Below, piece by piece: positions 29,884-40,690 of a DNA stretch of 64,000 bases. The stretch spans positions 56,077 to 120,076 of the forward strand of contig JAGTJM010000083.1 of NCBI GenBank assembly GCA_020747015.1, read 5' to 3'. Position 1 is the stretch's first letter; every line of letters begins with the position of its first letter. The notes under the pieces were generated by a model. It was not told where the DNA came from, did not search any database, and worked only from the letters and a program-made list of their open reading frames with translations. The stretch is from Pyrenochaeta sp. MPI-SDFR-AT-0127. Taxonomy: Eukaryota; Ascomycota; Dothideomycetes; Pleosporales; Cucurbitariaceae. The position numbers and the translations under genes were made by a program.

Positions 29884-31608
29884 TCACCTCCTCCGATAAA
29901 TGTCATTGTCCCTATCACGGTTCCTGTCCCGCCTCTCCGGACTCCGCGACCGTGTTCTTCCGTCTCTCCTATCCCTGGCAAAGTTCCGAGAATCCCCTGC
30001 TCGGTCTCGCTCTCGGTCCCTATCCCGGTACGCCCTGCCTCGGTCTGAACGGTCGTCTGGGTGTCCATCCCTAGAATTGCCGGAATCTCGCGAGCCCCTG
30101 CGAGGCCGATCATCGGGTTCACGTGATCGTCGCGGTCCTTCATGACCGTAGCTCGGAATGTACGTATCTCCAGGAGGCACAGCGCCTCTGCGCCGGTCAC
30201 CGCCATCAGGGCCATAGCGAGGAACAGGTGGTAATGGGTGTCGGCTGTCAGCAGGCTGTGTAGGGAGGTTGCCATGACGTGCATCTGCGCCGTTGCCCCA
30301 ATTGGGTCTTCGCTCTCCAGGTGGAGGAGGTGGTGGAGGCCTGTGTTCATAGGGAGGTCCGCGTCGGTCATAACCACCTCTGGAATGACGGTCAACGCCA
30401 GGCGGTCCCCGATCTTGTGCACCACCATATCTTCGATCACCGTTTTGCCATGCCTGTGGTGGCGGACCAGACCCAGTCCACTCGCCATTTGGCCCTCCAC
30501 CGACAGTGCCACCTGCAGGCGCTGGAGGTAATGCCTGCTTCTGACCTCGTGCGTTGCGTCGATCTAGCTCGTGCGAGTCTGCAAAGTGGGGGATATCTTC
30601 TTCGCGCATGGGCAATGGCTGCTCTTTGAAGTATGCGTGGTCGATGGCGTCAATTGCGTTGATCCGCTTGCGCCAGTCGAGCTTCATTAAATCTTTGATA
30701 AGCGACAGTCCAGTTGGAGAGAGCTCGCGAAACCTCGACGCAATGTTGCCTTGGCTAGTTGCAAACTGGCGAATTGGCTCGGCTCCAGGAAGGTCATTCC
30801 ATCCAGGCATATTCTGGTCGTTGGGCGACCCGATCAATTCAAAGATGATTTGGGCCTGATGAATGTCGCTCTGTCCTGCGAGAATGGGTTTCCGTTTAAA
30901 CATCTCGCCAAAGACGCAACCTGCACCCCACATGTCGATGGCTGGGGTGTACTTTCGTAGCTGAAGAAGCAATTCCGGAGGTCGATACCACCTAGTGACA
31001 ACCAGTGTCGTGTATTCGCGCTTTGCCTCGCCGTTGCCCCTTCCGCGTTGTGGTACTGCTTCGTCGTAGTGTCTCGCAAGTCCAAAATCTGCTATCTGGA
31101 GTCGCCCACGGTTGTTGATGAGTAGATTTGCAGCCTTCATATCTCGATGTAGAATGTGGTTATCGTGGAGGTATCGGAGTCCTTTGAAGAGCTGAAGCAT
31201 ATAGCACTTGATCTGCGCCTCCTGAAATCTGACGTCCGGATTGTCAAGGAGACCTGAGAGATCGTGGTCCATGTATGGCGTGACCATGTACAAGATTGCA
31301 CGTTTCCTGCCCTCCGTTTTGGGTCGTTCAACCGACATCTCTTCCAGCTTCAGGACGTTGTCGTGGGACAGCATCTTCAGCAGCTTGATCTCTCGTAGTG
31401 CCGTAATCGGGAAGCCGTCCTTCTCGTTGTGCATCAAGATCTTCTTAAGTGCGTACACACTGCCCGTTACTCGGTGTCGCGCCTTGTGCACTTCGCCAAA
31501 AGTGCCCTCTCCGAGCTTCTGCATCATCTCGTACTCGCCAATCTTGCTGCATCCCTTGAATCGGCGCTGTAAGCCCTGCGATGGCGTCGCGCCTGCAGAA
31601 TTCGCCAT
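29884..31608 (-). CDS. BUR1: Cyclin-dependent kinase Bur1/CDK9-like
   Basis: The kinase of the BUR complex phosphorylates the RNA polymerase II C-terminal domain and Spt5 during elongation. A single exon of 574 aa is read from the ATG at 31608. The glycine loop LGEGTFGEV lies at about residues 32-40. The cyclin-binding helix is PITALREIKLL, the exact PITALRE signature of CDK9. The catalytic loop reads HRDMKAANLL, followed by DFGLARHYDEA and, after a short insert, TTLVVTRWYRPPELLL. The C-terminal 200 residues are Gly/Pro/Arg-rich with Arg-Asp and Ser-Arg repeats, as in other fungal Bur1 proteins. Next to the gene on the other side of its start is the divergent NDUFB2-like gene. Confidence 0.93.
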   Translation of the reverse strand: MANSAGATPSQGLQRRFKGCSKIGEYEMMQKLGEGTFGEVHKARHRVTGSVYALKKILMHNEKDGFPITALREIKLLKMLSHDNVLKLEEMSVERPKTEGRKRAILYMVTPYMDHDLSGLLDNPDVRFQEAQIKCYMLQLFKGLRYLHDNHILHRDMKAANLLINNRGRLQIADFGLARHYDEAVPQRGRGNGEAKREYTTLVVTRWYRPPELLLQLRKYTPAIDMWGAGCVFGEMFKRKPILAGQSDIHQAQIIFELIGSPNDQNMPGWNDLPGAEPIRQFATSQGNIASRFRELSPTGLSLIKDLMKLDWRKRINAIDAIDHAYFKEQPLPMREEDIPHFADSHELDRRNARGQKQALPPAPAGGTVGGGPNGEWTGSGPPPQAWQNGDRRYGGAQDRGPPGVDRHSRGGYDRRGPPYEHRPPPPPPPGERRPNWGNGADARHGNLPTQPADSRHPLPPVPRYGPDGGDRRRGAVPPGDTYIPSYGHEGPRRSREPDDRPRRGSRDSGNSRDGHPDDRSDRGRAYRDRDRERDRAGDSRNFARDRRDGRTRSRSPERRDRNRDRDNDIYRRR

Positions 31609-32055
31609 TGCGGTGGTCAAGGCCCGTTGCTCGGTGGCAGACGGGCGATATCAATGCGGATTGCCGGAAATGCTAGGGAGTCCGAGGCGGACGAGTGGAA
31701 CGCAGTGGATTGTTGCGCAGTGTTGGTGTCATGAGAAAAGTGTGCAGCGGGGGGTGGGACGTCGCGGTGGCAAGCGCTGCCATGGGATGGGTGCTCGAGG
31801 CCGGTGCTATTGCGCGGACATGGTAGTCGGCCACCTATTGTCGCAGGTGCAGGAGCAAAAGAACGCGGTTGATGAGCGATGCGCGATGCTTGGCACCAAT
31901 CGGCGCGTTTTGGATAGCTTCCATCGCCTCAACCTCACCTCGCCCACCAGCGACCAAATCCAGCCATTGCACGCCGCACATCAAAGGTAGGCCTTGTTGC
32001 CTGGCCCAGTGTGCTGTCTACCGTTACTGACGATCCTCCAGGCTCGATAATCGCC
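31609..32055. promoter_or_regulatory. Divergent promoter between BUR1 and NDUFB2-like gene
   Basis: 447 bp between two divergent starts; no additional gene is supported. Confidence 0.4.
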
Positions 32056-32301
32056 ATGCAGCCCTCACGAGTCCGAATGGGTCCGCCCAAATATGCGCCG
32101 CTCCCAAACCACCCCATCCGGGTCCCCCCTCCCCGCCTACTGTACAGATTCATGGCCACAGGTCTTGGCGCTTCGATGTGGTTCTTCGTACGTACATATA
32201 TGATAGTGCATGAGAAACAGCGCTGATAATAGCAGTTGATGTACCGTGCGAAGCAGGACGGTCCAGCGTTGCTTGGCTGGAAGCACCCATGGGAACATTG
32301 A
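32056..32301 (+). CDS. Complex I accessory subunit, NDUFB2 (AGGG)-like
   Basis: A 65-aa single-span protein from exons 32056..32187 and 32236..32301, with a GTACGT donor and an in-frame AG. It begins MQPSRVRMGPPKYAPLPN, followed by one transmembrane helix (MATGLGASMWFFLMY), then RAKQDGPALLGWKHPWEH and the stop. The end closely follows the NDUFB2 pattern seen in plant and fungal mitochondrial complex I subunits, where a single helix in the membrane arm is followed by AKQDGP and HPW. It would act in the inner mitochondrial membrane. Neither exon is long enough to stand out as an ORF. Family call is from memory of that motif. Confidence 0.8.
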
Positions 32302-32642
32302 GTAGGCCAAAGGAAGCGGAAGCAGCTCGAAATCTCGTCGGACCAGCATGAGAGTTGAAGGTCCGGGGGCAAAGACATTGTACATATCCTTGGGAGGAGC
32401 TCCGGGCTTGCGCATCGAACGAACAAGCCGCGAAATCCAAATACGAAATCAACAAGAAACCAGGTCAAAAAAATAATCCAATCAGCATCGCCTTCAATTT
32501 GTCCATTTTTCATCTTCTTTGTGTCAAACTATGGTTCTCACATATGCTTGCGGCCTTCTCAACTGAACTCTGACTCAAATTTTGGAATACTGAGCTGAAT
32601 GCCTGCTAGTTCTAAGCTGTCCGCGCACACATTTACACGACC
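32302..32642. other. Convergent 3' flanks
   Basis: 3' ends of the complex I gene and the methyltransferase gene. AT-rich stretches, no gene. Confidence 0.45.
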
Positions 32643-33834
32643 CTACTCTGGCTTCTCAAATAAATAGTGACTAACGCCCCATGTATCTCCCCCTTCCCAC
32701 TTGAACAACTCCGCACACGCAAGATAGAATACCTGCCATCTATTCCACCAAGTAATCGTTCCCTCGTGCCCATACGTCTCCAGCAGCCCTGGCCAAATTG
32801 CTTCCTTATTCTTGCACATCGTAACAAGCCAATCCTCGCACGTCTTTGCATAGTGTACTCCATTCACCCACCACTGCCTCTTCACCTTTAAATCATCCTG
32901 AAAGTAAAGCAAGAGATCAGCAGAAGGCATCGTCCCTCCAGTGAAGAAGTGCTCAGTCATCCACCCGCTCTCGAAATCATAAGGCGTGGTCGCGTGCGCA
33001 AAAATGTGAACAAACAATTTGCCACCAGGTTTCAGGGCGGTGCTGACTTTGCGGAGAAGAAGTTGATAGTTCTTCATGTGCTCGAAGAGTTCGATTGATA
33101 CTACACGATCAAATGTCGCAGGTTCAAATCCATAGTCTACGACATCGCCTGTGATGACTTGAAGGTTAGAGAAACCCTTTGACTTGGCAACGCCGTCGAT
33201 GTACTCTTTCTGTGTTCGAGAATTGGAGAAGGCGGTGATTTTTGAGTTGGGAAAGACTTCGGCAAAGTAAAGGGATGCGGAGCCCCATCCACATCTTTGA
33301 GCTTGTTAGTATAATTTACCCTCCATTGTGTAGCTCATATTTAAATGATGCCAAATGCGCCATGACAAAAACTTACCCAAGATCCAGTATACTCATCCCA
33401 TCCTTCAACTCCGCCCTCTCAACATACAACCTCAACATAGCAATCTCAGCCTGCGCCAGCGTCTCTCCACCCTTCTCATACAGACACGCAGAGTACTTCA
33501 TCCGGGGGCCAAGCATGCCTTGCAGCACACTAGTCCCAACTTCATAGTGCTGTTCATTCGCCGTGGAAGTTTCAATTGCAATGGGTCGGGTGCGTAACAA
33601 TTTGACATAATTCATCTTCGACTCGTATCCAGCTTCCAGCGACGTAGTCGCTATTGATTGCAAGCGGTCCGCAAGTTGGCGCCGGATCCCAAGCCGGATG
33701 ACAGCGTGTGGGAGGTAGCCATTGTCCAAGAGAGGATTGATAATAGCGTCGGAATTTGCGAGATCTGCTGGAGTGTTAATTGGTGTGCAAGGATTATATC
33801 AAAACAAGAGGTTCCTACTTGATATGTAGTTCAT
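32643..33834 (-). CDS. SAM-dependent methyltransferase, cyclopropane-fatty-acid-synthase-like
   Basis: Exons complement(32643..33294, 33377..33767, 33819..33834) give 352 aa. The SAM-binding motif spans the second intron: SILDLGCGWGSASLYFA. Preceding it is YSACLYEKGGETLAQAE, and after it come VVSIELFEHMKNYQLLL and the WMTEHFFTGGTMPSADLL segment. This order is that of the cyclopropane-fatty-acyl-phospholipid synthase family, close to the coclaurine N-methyltransferase-like branch. The closest eukaryotic relatives include N-methyltransferases and cyclopropane enzymes, so the substrate could be an amine or a lipid. No membrane segment. The first exon has only 16 nt, starting MNYIS. Confidence 0.85.
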
Positions 33835-34239
33835 CTTGCCAATCTCACCCAGTAGACCCAGACAAAAGTTAACTTGAGAAAGCAAGGACAGCAGTGAGAT
33901 TTTGATTTTGTATTAATGAATTAAAGATTGCTATCGTGACTTTGAGGTCGTGTTGTTGAGTCTCGAATCAGTTTCGAAATGTGCTAAAAGCGGTTTAGCC
34001 GCATTGCATGATGACGTCAACGATATCTCTATTGAGCGTTGCGGATTCAGCGTCGCAAAGCTATTAACGCGCGTATTCCTTGGATACGGCTGAGTGTGTC
34101 GAATTAGGCCGGCATGGCTGAAAAGTGACCCTCTATTGACCAATGAGGAAGCGCTCTACCGCATATTGGGGAGATTCACACATCGCCTTCATTGGTTCCG
34201 TAGTTGGAGACAGACTCTTCTCAAGCGCCTCAATCGAAC
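33835..34239. other. Intergenic, no gene seen
   Basis: Promoter of the methyltransferase gene and 3' flank of the next minus-strand gene. No defined feature. Confidence 0.4.
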
Positions 34240-35411
34240 TTATTCTTCCTCCCAATCTGGTCGGCACTTGCAGCCAGGTACCTTCAGATGCATCACACCC
34301 TTATAGCTCGCTTCAACTAACCATCTTGCCCATTCAATCTCATGCTCGACAAGACGTCGATGTTCTCCAGTGTCGATCCGGTCCTCTTTGACCTTCAGCA
34401 GAAAATCTCTTAGCTTAAGAACACAGAGGGTGACAGACGAGACTTCTGCCCGGTTGCTTGAATCTTCCTTCTGCCGCTCGTTATATACCATTCGTTCGAG
34501 CCTGCTTAGCATTTGTGCCTGGATGTCGCCAGACTCTGTATACATGCCAAGCAGCACTTTTGCCTGGTTTTTGAGCAGTATTGTGTCTTCTCGTGTTGCT
34601 TTTGTGCAGAAAAGGGCTTTTTGCGGCCTGGCGATATGGAAAGAGCCTACGTCTCGCATGACAACGACATCGTCAAAAGAACACTCCGTAGCGACCACCG
34701 TTGAGCCCCCAAAGCTAGCTTGAGCTGTCTGATTTGCGAAACCCCACTCATGGTCTCGTTTGGTATTTTCCGGATGTTCAGTCGTTTGCTCTTCGGGCTC
34801 CCAGTCGCACTCGGTGTCAGGATACTCGTCAGAATCACACCAGAATGTTTCGGAGTAACTGAATCCATAACCCTCTCGTATCTTCTTTGGCTTGGTTAGG
34901 GCAGGCAGATATGTTGTTTCCTGTACACTCTGAAGAGTAGTGTTGCCTCCATGGGATTCAGGGCCGGATGCATGTTTGTTAGTGTCAGTGTGCATGACCA
35001 GTTCGGAGAAGCTCTGATGTAGACCTTTGCTTTGGTGCTCACTGGTCGGCGTCTCTTCCGCGGTTCCTGCGAACGAGAATCGCAACGCAACACTCTGTGA
35101 CGCTGTTGGAAGACTGTAAGATTTGGTATGTTCCTTGTCGATTGATTGGGATCCCTGATTGTACTGCACTGCAGACTGAATATTGTTCCCTGTTAGTCGT
35201 AAAATTGGATCGGCTGTTTCCTACTGCACGTCAGCTAAGTACATGAGGTTGGCGACCTCTGAGTCTCTTACACCTCTTCGCCATCTTTTGGGTCTTGCGA
35301 CAGATTGAGAAAGGCGATGATTTTCTCGTAAGTACCTGGCATTTGTTGGGCTTTGCACCACGTTAACGCTTTGGCGTAAGCCTCGTCTTCGTTTTGTCGG
35401 AGTGGGGTCAT
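34240..35411 (-). CDS. Uncharacterised protein, 372 aa
   Basis: Exons complement(34240..35220, 35274..35411), joined by an intron GTGTAAG...GCAGTAG, keep a single frame. The N-terminus MTPLRQNEDEAYAKALTWC continues with QQMPGTYEKIIAFLNLSQDP, a compact helical stretch. The middle is acidic and disordered (SDEYPDTECDWEPEEQ). The last 150 residues are helical and charged, with MYTESGDIQAQMLSRLERMV and EHRRLVEHEIEWARWLVEA, and could be a coiled-coil interaction domain. An alternative start further upstream (MSTTNKRKL at 35506) can be spliced in only with a weak donor. No known family recognised. Confidence 0.6.
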
Positions 35412-35925
35412 CCTATTTCTCATCATTAAGGCTTTATCTCTAGTTGAATATGATTAGTTACCAGCCGTGGTGTCTGGGACAACTTGCGCTTGTTGGTTGT
35501 GCTCATTTTAGTGAAAGTGGTAGTAAAAAAAAGGTGTCTTCAGGTGCTCAAGGCGGGGACCTGCTCTGAAGACGGGTTGAAGGTAAGAAACGTATTGTAT
35601 CGGAAGACAGTAGTGTTGCTTTGTTTATATGGCAAGGAGGACTTGCCTGTTGCTACGTCAGTCGAGGTCGCGTGTGAAACGCGTGCAGGGGTGTCTAGCG
35701 TGAATGGTTCCGAGGCACCAGGCCCAATTATCTCCAAATCGGATTCTCTCGTACTTTCAGCAAGCTCGCTGGCGCCATGAAGCAATAGTTATGCAAGGAG
35801 TAGAATTGAGCGCACGCCAGTGTTGAAAAATTCTTAGACTGTCCGTACGAAGTATCCATGGTATCATTGAACAACCAGCGCCACCTAAATGCTGCTTGCA
35901 GTGGAACATCCTCCTGGTTCCATCA
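35412..35925. other. Intergenic with short ORFs
   Basis: Holds the upstream region of the 372-aa gene and the RFC3 3' flank. A minus-strand open frame at 35540-35785 lacks an ATG and does not join the neighbouring gene in frame. Nothing else seen. Confidence 0.35.
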
Positions 35926-37206
35926 CTATTTCTTTCCGTTCTCAAGAAGCTCTACGCCGGTCCTCACTACACCAATAGCTGCACCGGTTTGTATCGCTTC
36001 ACTTCCTCCACCACTCAGTCTATACTCAATGTCTGCCAGACCTGACATCCATGTCACCATAACCTGCGGCGGAACGTCATTCGAGACCAACTCTTCACTG
36101 ATGGCCGTAAGAATATCCGCCAATGCCAAGCCCTTAGATGTCTTGAGGTTGTTTACGGTCCGCAAACACTCTGTCATGTCGTTCTTCGAGAGCAAAGTCT
36201 CAATAATGTACTTAATGTCTGAAGGATGCGGCGCCGCGATACAGTCATATATAGTAGTTTGAGTGATCTGGTCACGTTCAATGGTGCTAGGATCTTGAGG
36301 TGGCTTTCCGGGTGGTTGCAGCGGTGTACTTGATGCGTGACATGCTTGTAGGACGTTGAGCGCTCGTCGCATATCGCCTTTGCTCAAAGTGACGAGGGAG
36401 TCGGTTGCGTCTTGTGTGATGTTCACATTCTCCTCCTCAATGACCTTGTCTACCAAGTTCCTGATATCTTGGTCCTTCAGCGGGGAGAATCGGAACCTTG
36501 TACATCGGGATAGCAATGCTGGTGACAGCTTGTGTGTATAATTGGCGATGATACAGAATCGAGTGTTCGCGGTGTACTTCTCCATAATCCTTCGGAGTGC
36601 CATCTGTGCTGTTGCAGTCATCGCATCTGCCTCGTCTAATATGATGAGCTTGAATGTCGCGAGTGAGGAGTCCCCTGCTTTGGGTGCCGACGAGAAGATC
36701 TGCTTGGTGCTGCTGAAGGTCTTGATCTGCTCTCGCACCACATCAATGCCTCTGTCATCTGATGCATTCAATTCTAGCACCATCTGTCTCATGTTCTTGT
36801 TTCCGTATATGCGTCGTGCGAGAGCGAGGACCGTTGAGGTTTTGCCAGTTCCTGGTGGCCCATAAAGAAGAAGATGTGGTAATCGCTGTCGAAAGTAAGT
36901 AGAGGCTTTGTGGGATAGATCAGGCCGCTCATACGTTTGAGTCTACAAATTTGTTGATAGTCGCAATTATATCGTGGTGGCCTTCTACATCGTCCAAAGA
37001 GTTTGGTCTGTACTTTTCTACCCTAAGAAGCGCTCAGTAATTGTCTGATGAGGTAGCCATTGCAGAGCCCACCATGGTAGAGAATCTTCTGCTTCCACAG
37101 GTAAATTTGCTGCGCTCCTCTTGCCCTTCTTCGTGTCTCCCCCAAAAGTTATCGAGCTGTCTGCCACGGGCGCATCGACGTCCATTTCATCTTCAAAGTC
37201 GGACAT
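35926..37206 (-). CDS. RFC3: Replication factor C subunit 3
   Basis: One of the small AAA+ subunits of the RFC clamp loader that places PCNA at primer-template junctions, in the nucleus. Exons complement(35926..36885, 36935..37022, 37073..37206) give 393 aa. The N-terminus has about 45 acidic residues not found in yeast Rfc3, then LPWVEKYRPNSLDDVEG. Walker A is LLLYGPPGTGKTST, the DEAD box is LIILDEADAMT, and the arginine-finger motif is LLSRCTRFRF. The later MRRALNVLQACHAS and LADIEYRLSGGG match yeast Rfc3 and human RFC5 more than the other subunits. It diverges from ARPC3, with MluI-type cell-cycle sites between them. Confidence 0.94.
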
Positions 37207-37330
37207 GGTTGCTTGGTGCTTCTGAAAGGATTGAAAAGGGTTCTTCGCTGGTCTGGGGGGTTGGTCACAATACAGAGGTCGTAGAGTTTACAAGGTTAGA
37301 CTTTTGAACGACCAGTGCATTAACGCGACT

Positions 37331-37348
37331 CGCGTCTCCGAGACGCGT
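37331..37348. promoter_or_regulatory. MCB-type palindrome in the RFC3-ARPC3 promoter
   Basis: CGCGTCTCCGAGACGCG is a perfect inverted repeat of 8 bp arms around one base, and its right arm completes ACGCGT, the MluI cell-cycle box bound by MBF. It lies about 125 bp upstream of RFC3, a replication gene of the type induced at G1/S. An additional ACGCGA occurs at 37323. Confidence 0.6.
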
Positions 37349-37496
37349 GAATAGGAAGGCTGCGGCTTAGTCACCCCGCAATCCCGCATCAGCCCTACAA
37401 CACACCGCACTTGAGCGGAGCTGCGCCATCACCTCCGTTGAGCTCCACAAACTCTACGCAACCCACCTGTAGTGAGCTGGCAAGCATATTTCCAAG

Positions 37497-38255
37497 ATGC
37501 CTGTAAGTACCATGACTTGCGCCTGGCAAATATAAATGACCAGTCTTCAATTGCTGTGCGCATTGCTAATGCCCCACCAGGCTTACCACTCTGTCTTCCT
37601 AGACGAACCAAACCAGCAATTAATTGGTACTTCTCTCTAATTTCAACCCTCCAGACTCCTTTTGACCCTTTGTGCTAGGCAACTTTGCCCTCCTCCCTCT
37701 TCGCACACGGACCCGTGGTCCCGCCATTCAACTGCCCGCCCTCCCCGCCGACGTCACCGAGCTCACCATCGATGCATCTCATGAGTCCTACGACCCTCTA
37801 GACGAGATTCTCGCTCTGTTCCGCGCAAACACATTCTTCCGGAACTTCGAGATCAAGGGGCCTGCAGATCGTGTCCTGATTTATGGCATATTGTACGTGA
37901 GCGAGGTGCTAGGCAAAATCAAGCCAGGAATGGGAAGACGGGACGCAGAAAAGGTATCAAGAATAACACCTGGACTTCTGTAAGCACAAGTGCTAATTAT
38001 CTGGCACAGGCCGTTATGAACCTCGCACTCGATACAAACTTTGCTATCCCAGGGGATGCCGGGTTCCCGCTGAATCAGGCCTTTGAGGCACCAGCAGACC
38101 GAAACTCAGCAGAGGTCCTGCGACAGTATATCATGCAAATGAGGCAAGAACTGGCGACAAGGTTACTAAACAGGGTATACGCGGACGAGACGAATACGCC
38201 GAGCAAGTGGTGGCTGAGTTACACTAAGCGGAAGTTCATGGGCAAGGCATTGTAG
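37497..38255 (+). CDS. ARC18: Arp2/3 complex 21-kDa subunit (ARPC3)
   Basis: ARPC3 is a structural subunit of the actin-nucleating Arp2/3 complex at endocytic patches. Exons 37497..37502, 37581..37626, 37679..37953 and 38010..38255 give 190 aa. The first coding exon is only ATGCCT, the second encodes AYHSVFLDEPNQQLI, and both are fixed by the almost invariant MPAYHS start of the family. Later signatures are GNFALLPLRTRTRGPA, FRNFEIKGPADRVLIY, FAIPGDAGFPLNQAF and the end PSKWWLSYTKRKFMGKAL. All introns are GT-AG. Identification is firm. Confidence 0.95.
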
Positions 38256-38688
38256 AGTACACTACCATGTTGTGGATCCTGAGCATTCAGACTTAGGAAT
38301 CACTAAGCAAATTCTCAGTACCCCCAATGCTCCAACCTTTCTCATGTTTTGACATATTGATTCACCCCCTACATTTGTTTCCTGGCACGCGGTCGTGGGC
38401 AGTATTTCCACCTTTCCATGGTTTCAATTGCTGTGCCAACAATCTCGTGTTTTTACCGCATGCTCGTGTGACCAGTTTAGCCAAGAGCAAACGCGTGTGT
38501 GGGTGCGTGCTCCATCAGGTGTAAGGCACCCGTTTTCCTCAGTCATTGCATCCTCTCAGCACAATCAACGGCTAGATCCTACTCGCAAATACAAAATCAC
38601 TTACTATCACTCAATTGATTCATTATTAGCATGTCGTGGTTCCTATCTAGTCAGAGAGGTAGAAAGCCGGCTGCAAGAGCGCGAAAGA
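38256..38688. other. Intergenic upstream of an orphan gene
   Basis: Holds the ARPC3 3' flank and the promoter of the next plus-strand gene. No further gene supported. Confidence 0.4.
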
Positions 38689-39464
38689 ATGATGCATCAT
38701 GGTAGGAGAACCCTCTCTAGAAGCTAATGCTGAGGACGCAGTGCTAAAATAAATGGAATAGCTTTCACAAATGATGCGAGGTTCGATGTTGCTTCTGTGA
38801 ACACGCACAGCATCACTATTAACAATGCCTGTAGACCTGATGGTCATAATCTTGACGTCAGTCCGGTAGATGAGACCAAACTACTACCGCAAAGTAAGTT
38901 ATCACTATCAATGGGCAGTGTAATGTGCTGAATTATTCAGTACCCTCTCTCTTCAGCAAAGATCTTCCACCCTGCGGCCCCATCCCACAAGTAGCGTACG
39001 AGAACGTCAACAACCGCCTTCGAAAGCGTTGGCTGCAGTGCACCGTCGAGAATCCTGCCAATGTATCCATTTTCCACATTTGCACGGTCGTGAATGAAGA
39101 TCTCGAGGCCGAAAATCAGAGGTTGTCAACGGGCAGTGAGCGAGATGGAAAGGCGCTCAAGCCCTGGCGTCGCCAGAATGTCTTCCAGTACGAACTTAGA
39201 TGGGCGAAGTACTTTATGCGGGAGGCGGAAATGATTATGAAGATACCAAGTATGTCAACGGAAGAGTGGGAAAAACAAGAATTTGTGAATAGGATGTTCC
39301 CGATACCGAAAGGGCTACGAATATATATCAAGAACACTGCCAACAAAAAGAGTATCCTCGAGCTCTGGACGGCGTGGCACAGCATCAAGAGAGGAGACTT
39401 TAATGAACAGGTTTTGGAGAACAGCATCGACAGTATGAACGCAACCTTGAAGGACCTGATGTAA
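38689..39464 (+). CDS. Uncharacterised protein, 222 aa
   Basis: Three exons 38689..38701, 38762..38893 and 38941..39464 read in one frame, starting MMHH and ending ATLKDLM. The 13-nt first exon is the least secure part; another ATG at 38630 lies in a different frame. The second exon (VASVNTHSITINNACRPDG) has few features. The third exon encodes a helical, basic and aromatic region: NVNNRLRKRWLQCTVEN, QYELRWAKYFMREAEMIMK, IYIKNTANKKSILELWTAW. No signal peptide, no known motif. It might be a lineage-specific nuclear or cytosolic protein. Its 3' end is 16 bp from that of the convergent small membrane-protein gene. Confidence 0.55.
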
Positions 39465-39479
39465 TCTAGCTGTAACGAG

Positions 39480-39822
39480 TTATATTGTAGGAAGCAGCGA
39501 GAAGAGAATGCCTAGGATGGCATACAATAGGATGACGGCGCAACGTCCTAGAAAATCTCGGGATAGCCCCCTTAACAAAGTTGCGTGCGTGCAGATCATT
39601 GTGGAAGGGAGGTCCGCAACCTGCGGCGAGTGGGTCACGGTTAGCTTGGTATGACCTGTTTACGGTTGTGGAAAGGGAGCTTAGTTACGATAGTGGGGAA
39701 AGTACCAACGGCTTCTGAGACTTCTGAGTAAACCGATCCTCGACTGGGATTGCTCTGCTCTTGAGCTGCGGTTGTATGTGTTCGTGTCCAGGCACTTGGT
39801 CCATCGATTTCTTCTCAGCCAT
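39480..39822 (-). CDS. Small two-exon membrane protein, 85 aa
   Basis: Exons complement(39480..39620, 39706..39822) are joined across an 85-nt intron with a GTACTT donor, a CTAAC branch sequence about 20 nt before the end, and acceptor CGCAG. The result is one open frame. The protein starts MAEKKSMDQVPGHEH, has a polar 60-residue N-terminal part, then RDFLGRCAVILLYAIL followed by GILFSLLPTI and the stop. One hydrophobic helix at the extreme C-terminus suggests a tail-anchored protein. Both exons are too short to stand out alone. No family is recognised. Support comes from splice-signal quality and the plausible topology, so confidence is moderate. Confidence 0.5.
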
Positions 39823-40690
39823 AGTTTTGTGGTTCCATATCCTTTTTCCCTTAATTAATTCCCACTATTCTTTCCTGTAGTATCTTCAGTGCCCTTGGGT
39901 AAAAGCATTACTGGGATGAATAAAGATATGGTTTTTGGTTTCCAGGGTATGGGCTTGGTACTTGGGCGGTGCCAGTTATGTTCTGAGTTTAGTCTCAATG
40001 ACTCTATCATACATGAGCACCAGTTGTATATTAAAGGCGCTCTTTTTACGGCAGTTACACTTGGAAAATACATTTTTTACTACAATGTTTCGCGACGAAG
40101 ATCGATAGGTCAGTACATCGCAGTCTTTGTAGCACTTTCGATTTCTGTTGCATATCTGCAACAATTGGGGCACCTTGAAAGCATCGTGTTCCTAATTGGA
40201 AGGGGTTCAATATTCGGAGCTTGAGTGTATTTATGCCAATTCCAGGCTATCCGCGCTGTAGGCTCTGAAAACAAATCCATGCGTAGTATTAACATGGTGT
40301 GTCCATTCAAGTGCCAAAATAAGAAACTGAGCCACGTATCATCTTAATCCCCTCTCACTCACCGTTCCCCGCTATGTCTATATCATTCAGCGTCAAGTGG
40401 CGTCATCCAAAACCCCGGTAGTGTGCCACCCGTTCACCTTCACCAGTCCTGCCGAACTGCTGCCTGCACCAGTGAGAGTACAAAACCCAAGCCTCCCCTA
40501 AGTTTTGTGGAGTCTTCTCCTCAACGCGAACAATCAATTACACACTGACTTACTGGGACTGCATCTGCGTTCTCCTTCCAAGCTCCACTCAACACTCCCA
40601 GCCACACAAGTATAATTGACATCCACCTTCCTGCCCAACAATCTGCTGACTGATGATACTAGAGCATCAAACCCTGTCCAAGTCGCCATT
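39823..40690. other. Intergenic, no gene supported
   Basis: Lies between divergent genes (small membrane protein and Myb/SANT-like protein). A 111-codon plus-strand frame at 39889-40224 has no recognisable feature and I do not call it. Confidence 0.4.

Noticed and set aside
31241..31990. 249-codon plus-strand frame opposite BUR1
   Set aside because: Antisense to conserved kinase codons and extending into the promoter; no motif.
35540..35785. 81-codon minus-strand frame as first exon of the 372-aa gene
   Set aside because: No ATG and no donor that joins the following exon in frame.
39889..40224. 111-codon plus-strand frame with a hydrophobic end
   Set aside because: No recognisable motif, AT-rich composition and no support from splicing or neighbours.
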